Virus record (IMG/VR): IMGVR_UViG_3300023238_000014
Span: 1 to 46,041 of that record
Direction: 5' to 3' (one strand)
DNA: 46,041 nucleotides
Origin: a virus
A program made the position numbers and the translations under genes. This document shows, in pieces, positions 1-7,569 of the stretch (positions within the stretch are counted from its first letter, which is position 1; every line of letters begins with the position of its first letter). The notes under the pieces were generated by a model. That model was not told the origin of the DNA. It searched no databases and saw only the letters and a list, made by a program, of their open reading frames with translations.

Positions 1-638
1 GCCCATAGACCGTTTTCTACATCTGCACCTACCATAGTCCAAATGTATACCCAATGCAAACATCTCCAATGATTATTTTTAAATTCTTCTTTAGAGATTC
101 TGGCGCCACGATCAGTTGCAAGCTTTACACCTTCTCTGAATCCAGCTCGCCATGCTTGTGCAGGCGTTTCATTGTTATATACATCAGAGTAGCAACTATT
201 CATTTGAATATATTGTGCATCCCAGCAAAAGTCTACTTGTGCGTGTGCATTGTTAGGATCTGCTGCTTCGTGTGTGCGCATATTTAATACGTATTTTTTA
301 GGCCAACATTTAAGTCCGCCATTGCCGTACATCAATCCGTTTATTTCGTTTCTGCCGCACCAACTAATTACAGTATTTTGTAAGTCAGTGTGTTCGTCAA
401 AATCAAGTACTTGATTTAAGAAATCTTCGCGGATTCTATTGTCACCGTCTACTGTAATAAAACGGTCTGTTTCACTTAGTTTAGCACATGCTTTGTGTGC
501 GGCATCGCTGCCATCTACTCCGTGTACACGCTTTGCCCATGGAACTTTTTTACATAAGTCTGCATAGTTTTTTTCAGCATTAGGTTCATCGTAACTTAGA
601 TAGATGATATCGTAATCGATTGGCTTAAATTTTGCCAT
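1..638 (-). CDS. Glycosyltransferase-like protein (GT-A fold), C-terminus beyond window edge
   Basis: The gene starts with ATG at 638 and stays open to base 1, so at least 212 residues are visible and the C-terminus is missing. The N-terminus (MAKFKPIDYDIIYLSYDEP) leads into a Rossmann-like start, and a VDGDN motif with D64 and D66 fits the DxD metal and nucleotide-sugar site of GT-A glycosyltransferases. A Trp/Cys/His-rich stretch follows. Its ATG overlaps the TAA stop of the upstream 446-aa gene by one base (TAATG), so it is the fifth and last visible member of a coupled operon driven from 4030-4058. It probably transfers a sugar to a phage product such as a fibre, DNA or lipid, but the acceptor cannot be inferred. 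It differs in sequence from the two glycosyltransferases upstream, so it is not simply a third copy. The fold call is by motif only. Confidence 0.6.
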   Translation of the reverse strand, partial: MAKFKPIDYDIIYLSYDEPNAEKNYADLCKKVPWAKRVHGVDGSDAAHKACAKLSETDRFITVDGDNRIREDFLNQVLDFDEHTDLQNTVISWCGRNEINGLMYGNGGLKCWPKKYVLNMRTHEAADPNNAHAQVDFCWDAQYIQMNSCYSDVYNNETPAQAWRAGFREGVKLATDRGARISKEEFKNNHWRCLHWVYIWTMVGADVENGLW

Positions 639-1978
639 TAAATAACCTCGTGTGCGTAACTATTAAAATATTTTGCTGTATATATACTTACATTTAGTGG
701 GTCAGCTTCGGCTTTAGAATTGAACGGAATTACCGAAGTATTAGCATCTAACAAATCTGCTACAGTAAATTCTAAACTCCTGTGCAATACATTTGGGTCG
801 TATTTCGATGTAACACTAAAATACAAAGTTTCTGCAGGACTATATCCGCTAGTTTGTAAGAATCTTTTAGTGTGAGGATTAATTTGAAGATTCCAGACAT
901 TAGACATAGTATCTTGCTGAACAATAATATCGTACTCTTTATCAACTTGTGTTTGGTATAGCTGTTTACCGGTGAGTATTGTTTGGCCGTTGCGCAAGTC
1001 CTGTATGTCTGTTAATTCTAGTTCTATATTAACTATTTGTACATCCTCATGTATAGTATTTAAATCAGCTTCAATACAGTTATTGCCATTATAATAAAGT
1101 AGTGTATGTGGTGTAGTATAGAAAAACACACTACGTTTATCTTTGTCAAACTCTTGTTGTACTAGCTGAATACTATAGATACTGTTATCTTTTAATATAA
1201 CATCGCCGTGCGCAACTTCGCTAATTGGTTTTAGTGATTTATTTTCATCAGAGTATAATTGCACATTGCTAACAATAAGTTCTGCGTTATCCATCGTAAA
1301 TTCTGTATCTACAGCTTGGTCATCTAACAGTTTGTATACCGTTCCATTTAACCAAACGTGCTGTCCTGCTAGATGCGATAATTCTTTATACCACACATCT
1401 ACATGCACCCCGACATATTCGTTTATCATCGCCAGTTTTTCTACAGAATGTGTTTGTGTAGGCAACGAAGTTAACCATACATCTTTTACAAATATAGTGT
1501 GTATGGTCAAATCAAACTCTGTGTTTGCAGAGATGTCAGTTGAAAGTTTATAAACATTACTATTATACCATACGCATTGATTTTTTTCGTAAGATTGTTC
1601 TTTAGACCATATATAAATTTCCATTCCTTCATATACACTTGTCACCGAAAGATGTCCTTCATTTGTACCTTTAATAACAGGTAATTGGTAAGTCATTGTA
1701 GCAGCAGTATTGTGACTGTCATCATATGCTACTTCTTTTAACCGTATTTGTTTTAAACTAACATCATACGTTATAGTAAACTCTTCAGTTCTGCGTTCTC
1801 CACTAAGAATAGGCAACACTTCTTCGTTTTCAATTTCAAAAACTGTAAGTCCTTCATCAGGCGTATTTTTCGAGCTAATTTTATGTATCTTACCGGTTTC
1901 TTTTTCGTAATAAACATATGATATTGTACTAACTGGACCTGCATTAAGTTTTTTAAGTAAAGATTGTAAATCAGACAT
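638..1978 (-). CDS. Conserved phage protein with two carbohydrate-binding-like repeats, function unknown
   Basis: 446 aa, ATG start at 1978. I do not recognise a named family for the whole protein. Two segments look alike: residues around 130-155 (SYEKNQCVWYNSNVYKLSTD) and around 200-225 (HLAGQHVWLNGTVYKLLDD). Both have the pattern aromatic, Gly/Asn, V-W, N-x-x-V-Y-K-L, like the compact carbohydrate-binding modules of CBM5/12 type. The rest is beta-rich and acidic, with no signal peptide or membrane segment. The start overlaps the preceding glycosyltransferase by 8 nt, and the stop overlaps the next by 1 nt, so it is translated with sugar-transfer enzymes. It could be a virion protein that binds host glycans, or the acceptor or scaffold for glycosylation. 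The CBM-like reading is inference from short motifs. Confidence 0.6.
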   Translation of the reverse strand: MSDLQSLLKKLNAGPVSTISYVYYEKETGKIHKISSKNTPDEGLTVFEIENEEVLPILSGERRTEEFTITYDVSLKQIRLKEVAYDDSHNTAATMTYQLPVIKGTNEGHLSVTSVYEGMEIYIWSKEQSYEKNQCVWYNSNVYKLSTDISANTEFDLTIHTIFVKDVWLTSLPTQTHSVEKLAMINEYVGVHVDVWYKELSHLAGQHVWLNGTVYKLLDDQAVDTEFTMDNAELIVSNVQLYSDENKSLKPISEVAHGDVILKDNSIYSIQLVQQEFDKDKRSVFFYTTPHTLLYYNGNNCIEADLNTIHEDVQIVNIELELTDIQDLRNGQTILTGKQLYQTQVDKEYDIIVQQDTMSNVWNLQINPHTKRFLQTSGYSPAETLYFSVTSKYDPNVLHRSLEFTVADLLDANTSVIPFNSKAEADPLNVSIYTAKYFNSYAHEVI

Positions 1979-2813
1979 TTGTTAAATTCCTATATCTCTC
2001 AAGTGCAGGCGAGTTTTCTATAAAGTCTTTTTCAGTATAATGTAGTATTCCTGTTTGAGCATAATTGCCCAGTTTAGTGCTACCGTCTTTAGAAATATAA
2101 ACACCTATTTGATCTTGCCAACTACTATTAACTTCGTTCCAGCCTTGGCAATACGGTTTCATATGTGTAAAACTTGGAAATTTAGAAACCTTATTTGTTA
2201 CAGCTGACTCGCAGTTTAATATGTTTGTTACGATAGCAGCACATACATCAATACTTACATGCTTAGGACGACTAGTTGCTTTAAGATGCTGTTCATAAAA
2301 TGTTTCCCAGTTGTTAACTACTAATTCTAACCAAGTATAAAACTCTTGTGCAAATTCGCACTTCTTAAAGTAGTGCAATCCACTAAACAAATTAGGAAGA
2401 TTGTTATCAATAAACGTTTGTCTATAATAACTAGTGTCAGCAATATCGCCTCTGTATGTTAGTACATTACTAGTAAAGAACATTTCGTAATTAGCTAAGA
2501 AATCCCACCATACATCAATGTTTTGTAATACTAACATATCAGTATCCATCACAATAGTTTCATCATAAGGACTAGCGTGATATAATTTATGTCTGTTTTC
2601 AACTTTCCAGTCACTGCCTTCGGCGCTGTCGCCAAACGGAATAGGTATAATCTTATCAAAAAGACTTATATACTCTTTTGGCACTTCATCATTTGTGATT
2701 AAACTAATGCTTGCATCATTATAAGTGTGTAAACTCATTGCTAATAAAGCAGCTTGTTCTACATAATTATCAGTTGCATTGTTTTGTGCAAGAACTACAA
2801 TTCCTTTAGTCAT
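1971..2813 (-). CDS. GT-A/GT8-like glycosyltransferase, paralogue of the upstream gene
   Basis: 280 aa from ATG at 2813. An in-frame TTG at 2831 would add six residues, but the ATG has a good Shine-Dalgarno (AGGAG, about 7 nt upstream) and gives the same N-terminal pattern (MTKGIVVLAQNN) as its paralogue (MSKGAVLIARNN). The motif YDETIVMDTDMLV places D90 and D92 as a DxD-type metal/UDP-sugar site, as in GT8-like enzymes. N-terminal lines such as VEQAALLAMSL match the upstream gene's IKQAVFLAKRI. It overlaps the previous gene's stop by 8 nt (ATGACTAA) and the next gene's start by 8 nt (ATGTCTGA), so the three are translationally coupled. The donor and acceptor are unknown; position next to fibre genes suggests modification of a virion or cell-surface component. 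Confidence 0.7.
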   Translation of the reverse strand: MTKGIVVLAQNNATDNYVEQAALLAMSLHTYNDASISLITNDEVPKEYISLFDKIIPIPFGDSAEGSDWKVENRHKLYHASPYDETIVMDTDMLVLQNIDVWWDFLANYEMFFTSNVLTYRGDIADTSYYRQTFIDNNLPNLFSGLHYFKKCEFAQEFYTWLELVVNNWETFYEQHLKATSRPKHVSIDVCAAIVTNILNCESAVTNKVSKFPSFTHMKPYCQGWNEVNSSWQDQIGVYISKDGSTKLGNYAQTGILHYTEKDFIENSPALERYRNLTNV

Positions 2814-3657
2814 TTGCAAACTCCTGATCAATTATTCTATTAAGACTAGCTTTGTTCATTACATGGATATTCTGTCCTGATGTTTTTAATGCCGTGTACT
2901 CACCTAGATAATCTTTCTTCTCAACTAAAAACATCATTTCATCTTCGTTCATCTGCCACAACACATCCTTGTCAGTAGTATATAACATGCTGCCTGGCAG
3001 TTGTTGTGCAAAGTTGCCTGGCTGAAACCCATTCATTATGTGTATTGCAATACTAAACGCAAAATCATTCCTAAACAACCCAGAGGTTATTTGGTACACT
3101 CGCCTGTAATGATTCCATTCTTGCTCAATATGCTTAACTAAGTTAAAGAAGATTGTGTTAGCTTCTGTCTTTCTAAAATACACAACAGTTGCCCAATAAA
3201 AGTCAACACTTGTATTGCTTATTTTATCAAATTCACGTTCGTCTCGAACCTTTGCAATATCATCAGACTTTTTGTATATCATAAAATCTGAATCTGACTC
3301 AAAGCAAGATGCTAACAAGTTATTCGAAATAACATAATCAGTATCTAGTATTAATGTTTCGTCGTATGGAGTAAGGTCATATATTCCTGCTCTGTTGTTA
3401 TTTTTAAAACTGGCTGTCTTTTTAGAAAGAGTACCATCAAAGAAATAACGCATGTTAGATTCAGCAGTATAATCCAATTGAATAACTTTATCAAAGTCAT
3501 CGATACCAAATTCTGATGTTAGATATTCTATACTATCAGTAGCAACCGAAACAGGAATATTTAAATGCTTCTTTATTCGTTTTGCAAGAAATACAGCCTG
3601 TTTTATATAATCAATATGTCCGTTATTTCTTGCAATTAAAACTGCGCCTTTACTCAT
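2806..3657 (-). CDS. GT-A/GT8-like glycosyltransferase
   Basis: 283 aa, ATG at 3657. The N-terminus (MSKGAVLIARNNGHIDYIKQ) resembles nucleotide-diphospho-sugar transferases. The motif YDETLILDTDYVI carries D105-T106-D107, the expected DxD metal-binding site, in the same context as in the neighbouring paralogue. A later conserved-looking stretch, DFYWATVVYFRKTEAN, would fit the acceptor side. The ATG lies inside the end of the preceding 116-aa gene (8-nt overlap, ATGAGTAA), which indicates coupled translation. It and the next gene are clearly related but well diverged, so the duplication is old. Catalytic activity is inferred; substrate unknown. Confidence 0.7.
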   Translation of the reverse strand: MSKGAVLIARNNGHIDYIKQAVFLAKRIKKHLNIPVSVATDSIEYLTSEFGIDDFDKVIQLDYTAESNMRYFFDGTLSKKTASFKNNNRAGIYDLTPYDETLILDTDYVISNNLLASCFESDSDFMIYKKSDDIAKVRDEREFDKISNTSVDFYWATVVYFRKTEANTIFFNLVKHIEQEWNHYRRVYQITSGLFRNDFAFSIAIHIMNGFQPGNFAQQLPGSMLYTTDKDVLWQMNEDEMMFLVEKKDYLGEYTALKTSGQNIHVMNKASLNRIIDQEFAND

Positions 3658-4000
3658 AGTCTACCAATTTCTCTACACTTCTATTCTTTTTAAGGCTATC
3701 ATACGCAGTGTAGTAATTATTAGATGCAATGGTATATTTGTTTATAATTTCACTATAAAAGTTAGCTAAATCTTCTACCATACACGGAATATTATTATCG
3801 TCTGCAATGACAATTTCGTCTTGATCAGCAGATACCATTGTGCTTACAAATGTAATCAGCTCACGGGTAATTGTAAATTGCGAACCGCTGTAAAAGTGTA
3901 TCAATTCTTCTTGGTACTTTTCTGCTAACAGTCTCTTCTGATTACTCAGTGTTAGCATATAATTAGAAAAGTCTAGTGCTTTTTCTAAACGCTCATCCAT
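3650..4000 (-). CDS. Small conserved phage protein, first gene of the glycosyltransferase operon
   Basis: 116 aa, ATG at 4000 with AGGAG eight or so bases upstream. I recognise this type (MDERLEKALDFSNYMLTLSN at the start, a charged C-terminus ending SVEKLVDYE) as a conserved protein of marine T4-like phages with no known function. It is predicted mainly helical with a short strand-like centre (DEIVIADDNNIPCMV). It has no signal peptide, transmembrane segment or catalytic motif that I can see. It is the first gene after the promoter at 4030-4058 and overlaps the next gene by 8 nt, so it is probably made in stoichiometric relation to the sugar transferases and could be a partner or chaperone. 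That role is a guess from position. Confidence 0.65.
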   Translation of the reverse strand: MDERLEKALDFSNYMLTLSNQKRLLAEKYQEELIHFYSGSQFTITRELITFVSTMVSADQDEIVIADDNNIPCMVEDLANFYSEIINKYTIASNNYYTAYDSLKKNRSVEKLVDYE

Positions 4001-4029
4001 AGTTAAACTCCTAGTTTATTATTACTACT

Positions 4030-4058
4030 AGTATATATTGGATTTAATGATTTGTCAA
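4030..4058 (-). promoter_or_regulatory. Sigma70-type (early-like) promoter for the glycosyltransferase operon
   Basis: On the minus strand TTGACA (4053-4058) is followed after exactly 17 bp by TATACT (4030-4035). Transcription would start near 4023, leaving a leader of about 23 nt before the ATG at 4000. The same arrangement occurs at three plus-strand sites in this window (40271, 41176, 45496), which supports it as a real phage promoter class. Confidence 0.8.
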
Positions 4059-4069
4059 GTGGAGATTGG

Positions 4070-5050
4070 TTAAGAAAGTGGGCGGATTGTTGCGCCTTGG
4101 GGAATTGAGTTAATAATTACTGCATTATGCGTTGTGCCATTAATTGATATTTGACTATTCGGTGTTGCAGTTTCTATAACACTATTAAATCCGCCATACA
4201 CAACTTCATCTACTCCGTAGCTTGGATCATTTGGAGAGCCGTCTACAAATTCTACTTTAAATTGTATTGCTGACGTAGAGTTACCTGTTGCGTGTTCTTT
4301 TGCAAAAATTCTATATTCGTTATTAGCATATACTGCGCCTCCGTCTCTAGAATATACTCGCTGATAGGCGCTGGTAAGATCATAGTTGCCTATATTAGTA
4401 CCTGTTCCAACACTTGCATTATTTAATGTCGATTCTGCTTTGAAGCTCGTCGAGCCCATAGCGTTTAATATTGTTTGCCAGTCGACTGTTTTTGCTTGAC
4501 TGCCAGTATATCCAACTGATGCACTTAACCGTATTTGTCCGCCTGCATTAAAAAAGTGACGCCTTTCAAGTGCAGTATTAAATGTTATTGTAAAAATGTG
4601 ACTAATTGTACCTGTCCAAGTTGATGAAACCCTGGAACTACTTGCAGTAGGCACGCTGGCGAGATCTAAATTAGCAGCAGCAACAGAAAATCTGTCAGTA
4701 AGAATATTATTTCCTAAAGCTATTAATCCTAATATGTACGATTCTTCAATTTTATCTGTTGTTGCTCCGTTAGTATCATAATCGCCTATTACAAATGCAT
4801 CGATAGCTGCTGCTGCACCTATTTGATGTGAACGCACTCGTATTAAGTCAATATATAAATCTTCGTAGCCTTGTGCTGTTACTTTAGAAGCTGTTGTCGG
4901 ATCACTTACTGATCGTGTACCGACTACAGCATTTGTACTAAATCCTTGCCCATAGCCATAACTAGGACTGACAACATCAGAAGTGCCAAGCACATCATTT
5001 GTGACTATCCTAAGTGCGTTGTATTCATCTGCTAGTACGGTTGTTGGCAT
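4070..5050 (-). CDS. Virion structural protein, paralogue of the adjacent 307-aa protein
   Basis: 326 aa, ATG at 5050. It aligns by eye with the upstream neighbour: both have RVHQ/RSHQ-I/V-GA near residue 65-75, a segment RRHFFNAGGQIRLSA (here) versus RRFFFNTGSELRISA, then GNYDLTxAYQ and a C-terminus ending in PLS. The low-charge, Ser/Thr/Asn/Gly-rich composition is typical of surface proteins of T4-like marine phages. It is the last gene of the fibre block, followed by the oppositely regulated glycosyltransferase operon on the same strand. A late-like motif at 5074-5081 may give it independent expression. It is likely a small fibre or decoration protein; exact location on the virion is unknown. 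Confidence 0.65.
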   Translation of the reverse strand: MPTTVLADEYNALRIVTNDVLGTSDVVSPSYGYGQGFSTNAVVGTRSVSDPTTASKVTAQGYEDLYIDLIRVRSHQIGAAAAIDAFVIGDYDTNGATTDKIEESYILGLIALGNNILTDRFSVAAANLDLASVPTASSSRVSSTWTGTISHIFTITFNTALERRHFFNAGGQIRLSASVGYTGSQAKTVDWQTILNAMGSTSFKAESTLNNASVGTGTNIGNYDLTSAYQRVYSRDGGAVYANNEYRIFAKEHATGNSTSAIQFKVEFVDGSPNDPSYGVDEVVYGGFNSVIETATPNSQISINGTTHNAVIINSIPQGATIRPLS

Positions 5051-5073
5051 CTATCATCTCTTTTGTTATCAAT

Positions 5074-5081
5074 GTATTTAT
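5074..5081 (-). promoter_or_regulatory. Putative late promoter (ATAAATAC)
   Basis: Minus-strand ATAAATAC lies 24 nt upstream of the ATG at 5050, in the 62-bp gap after the 307-aa gene. It matches the T4 late promoter core (TATAAATA) except at its first base. A short A/T-rich run precedes it. Confidence 0.5.
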
Positions 5082-5112
5082 TTAAAAAATAATACAATGT
5101 TGGCATGCCTGA

Positions 5113-6036
5113 TTATGATAGCGGTTGTATGTTATAATATGCAGGTGCCGGAACAGTTACATCGCCATTTGCGCGGTAATGCTGTAGTGTACTAGTAAGC
5201 GTACCGTCTACGTTGTTATCTACATTGTTATCGAATACTACATCGTTAAATTCAATTCTAAAAGTAATACGTGTATCAAGATCTGATTTAGCTTTAACAG
5301 TATAAATGTTACCTGCATAAACTGCACTATACGTACCACTTCCTATTTTTTGATATATGTTTTGGTATGCCGGTGTTAGGTCATAATTACCGATGGCTGT
5401 TCCGCCACCAGTTGTTGAAGTTGTTGTATTTGCGCTAAATTTAATTGTTCCAGCTTGTGTGCATAACTGATTCCAGTCTAAACCTTTTGGTGTAGACGCT
5501 CCTGTGTTATTTGCACTTATTCTAAGTTCACTACCTGTATTAAAAAAGAACCTTCTAGCATTAACAGATGAAAATGTAACAGTTACTTCATGGTAAAGTA
5601 AACCATTCCACGTGCTAGATCTAGCACTTGCTATTGCAGGCTCTAATGCAGCTTGGCTTGTGTGCATTAATGTTTTATCTACTTGCACTTGGGCCATTAA
5701 TGTTTCAAAGTCTACTACGCCTTTCTTTAAGCCGTCTGGATCAGCACTTGCTACACCAGCATCACTAATAAAAGAACTTGTGTTTTCAGCAACTATGTTA
5801 AGATTTTGTATAACTTGAGCAATTCCAATATCGCCAGCGCCTACTTGATGAACTCTTGCTTTAAGAATATCAGCATAGATTGCGTTCATATCAGCTGCTT
5901 CAACTACGTCTCCTGTATTATTAACAGGAGCACTAGACACTGATTGTCCGTAGCCGTTTTGTCCTGAGCCGGATCCTAATATGAGTGCAATACTAGATTG
6001 TAGATTATTAATTCGTGCTGCTGTAATATCTGCCAT
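5113..6036 (-). CDS. Virion structural protein, fibre or decoration type
   Basis: 307 aa, ATG at 6036, four bases after the end of the 494-aa fibre gene, so it is in the same transcript. The N-terminus (MADITAARINNLQSSIALIL) is helical; residues about 70-130 look like a helical hairpin, and the rest is beta-rich with the shared RRFFFNTGSELRISA and GNYDLTPAYQNIYQKIGSG segments. It is a diverged paralogue of the following 326-aa protein. A DNNVDNNVDG stretch comes from a short DNA repeat near 5210-5235. No enzymatic motif is visible. The function is inferred from family resemblance and from its position in a fibre operon. Confidence 0.65.
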   Translation of the reverse strand: MADITAARINNLQSSIALILGSGSGQNGYGQSVSSAPVNNTGDVVEAADMNAIYADILKARVHQVGAGDIGIAQVIQNLNIVAENTSSFISDAGVASADPDGLKKGVVDFETLMAQVQVDKTLMHTSQAALEPAIASARSSTWNGLLYHEVTVTFSSVNARRFFFNTGSELRISANNTGASTPKGLDWNQLCTQAGTIKFSANTTTSTTGGGTAIGNYDLTPAYQNIYQKIGSGTYSAVYAGNIYTVKAKSDLDTRITFRIEFNDVVFDNNVDNNVDGTLTSTLQHYRANGDVTVPAPAYYNIQPLS

Positions 6037-6039
6037 TTT

Positions 6040-7524
6040 TTATACCTTAAGTACGCATTCTACTAATTTCTCTTCTACTGAATCGTTTGACGCAAGTGCA
6101 ATTCCTACAATTGCTGTTGTAGCAATAGTAGTACATACACCATCTGCCATCGCATAAACTACATCGCCTTTGCTAACTGCGCCTTTAACTCTTACAGGTA
6201 AACGTCCTTTAAGTCCAATGTATTGACCATCTGCTTCACTGTTCATCATGTATGCTGGATCTGTTGAAACAACTCCAATACAATGATTACTTGCAACTGC
6301 TGGCTCCACTTCGTGGTCTGGGTGACTGCATACTGATACTGCTGTACCTGCTGGTAATTCTGTTTCTGTCGTATATTTTTCTGCTAAGTCAGCATAACGT
6401 GCTTGTGTTGCAACACCTTGGAATAAGTTTGCTGCGATATTGCCTGTTGCATCTCTTACTGCAACTGTATTATTAGTTGCGCTTGCACTTGCACTACGGA
6501 AATCAGTACCTACTCTTAGTGTAGCTGCTTTAGATGCTTCGCCTGTAAACGCTACTGCGTGTACATTTGAAAAACTTAGTGCTGCTGTGCCTAATGCAAA
6601 TGTATTATCTACTGCTGGAACTATTCCTGTTGGTACAACTGTACCAACGTGAGTTAATGCTCCGCCGGCAGTTGTAACTTTTAATTGGATTGTTCCGTTG
6701 TTAGTAACATTTTGTATTATGCCGTCGTATCCGTTTGCAGCAATTTTAACTTGCAAATCATTAGAATCGCCTATTAGTACTCCTGCATCCGGTACTTCGA
6801 TTGCATTAGTAAATACTGTGTTGCCGGCACCAGTTTGTATAAAGTTTCCTGCTGCAATGCCGCCTAGCTTATCAGCATTTGTTGCTGTGCCGTGGAATCT
6901 GTCAGTTGTACTTGTAACGCCAGCTGTTGCGAGTTTGGTATTTCTTAGCGTAATACCTTTGTAGATTCTATCGAACCCTTGTGCAGCTAGTGAAGTTTCG
7001 CTAGCGTTTAATACAAAGTCATCAAACGAACTTACAATAAAAATTGTAGCATCTTCAATTACAGCAGCAATTATACTGCGTGTGGCACTTGTATTATCAA
7101 GTACTTCAAGACTTTGCATTTGGGTTACGCCTTCGCCTGCATTTTGTGGTCCTATAAGTACAAAGCTAGTACCATTATAAACATATAACTGATCGTTACC
7201 GCTGTCCCACCAAAAATCACCAACCGCCAACCCAGTAGGTTGTGTAGAGCCTATTTCTGCGCCTCCGGTTGTGCGCCACTGTGTGCCGTCATAAAACTTT
7301 AGTTTGCTGTTTGCGCTGTCAAACCATACTTGACCGCTGATAGGGCGGGCTGGTTGATTTGCTCCGCTAAAGTTTTCTAACAAAAACAAAAAGTTTTCGT
7401 TTTGTATTTCGCCGTAACCTGCGTAGTTTTTGCCGATGAATTTAAGATCAGTTGTCTGGTCAACTGTTCCATCTTCCACTGATGTTAACAGTGTGTTGTT
7501 ATATCTATCTATTGCATATGCCAT
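6040..7524 (-). CDS. Tail-fibre-like structural protein with shared N-terminal module
   Basis: 494 aa, ATG at 7524. Residues about 1-125 are the module shared with the next two fibre genes: LKFIGKNYAGYGEIQNENFL, then an ENF segment, PISGQVWFDS, and two W/F-rich 'YDGT-W' turns. The middle is beta-rich and repetitive. The C-terminus (from about residue 375, YADLAEKYTTETELPAG) is a compact domain ending KLVECVLKV, with Cys, His and several GDVVYA-like strands. It resembles C-terminal domains in cyanophage fibre proteins and might be a self-processing (peptidase G2-like) or folding domain, but that is a weak inference. It lies 45 bp downstream of the 636-aa paralogue, with a late-like motif in the gap. 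Confidence 0.75.
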   Translation of the reverse strand: MAYAIDRYNNTLLTSVEDGTVDQTTDLKFIGKNYAGYGEIQNENFLFLLENFSGANQPARPISGQVWFDSANSKLKFYDGTQWRTTGGAEIGSTQPTGLAVGDFWWDSGNDQLYVYNGTSFVLIGPQNAGEGVTQMQSLEVLDNTSATRSIIAAVIEDATIFIVSSFDDFVLNASETSLAAQGFDRIYKGITLRNTKLATAGVTSTTDRFHGTATNADKLGGIAAGNFIQTGAGNTVFTNAIEVPDAGVLIGDSNDLQVKIAANGYDGIIQNVTNNGTIQLKVTTAGGALTHVGTVVPTGIVPAVDNTFALGTAALSFSNVHAVAFTGEASKAATLRVGTDFRSASASATNNTVAVRDATGNIAANLFQGVATQARYADLAEKYTTETELPAGTAVSVCSHPDHEVEPAVASNHCIGVVSTDPAYMMNSEADGQYIGLKGRLPVRVKGAVSKGDVVYAMADGVCTTIATTAIVGIALASNDSVEEKLVECVLKV

Positions 7525-7554
7525 TATTTGTGTAACCCCTAGTGCTATTAGTAT

Positions 7555-7561
7555 TATTTAT
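7555..7561 (-). promoter_or_regulatory. Putative late promoter (GATAAATA)
   Basis: Minus-strand ATAAATA preceded by G, 31 nt upstream of the ATG at 7524 and just after the stop of the 636-aa gene. It is one of several TAAATA-type motifs placed in structural-gene gaps of this window. Confidence 0.45.
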
Positions 7562-7569
7562 CGTTTATC

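Noticed and set aside
2814-2831. TTG start six codons upstream for the second glycosyltransferase
   Set aside because: The ATG at 2813 has a better-spaced AGGAG and aligns with the paralogue's N-terminus.
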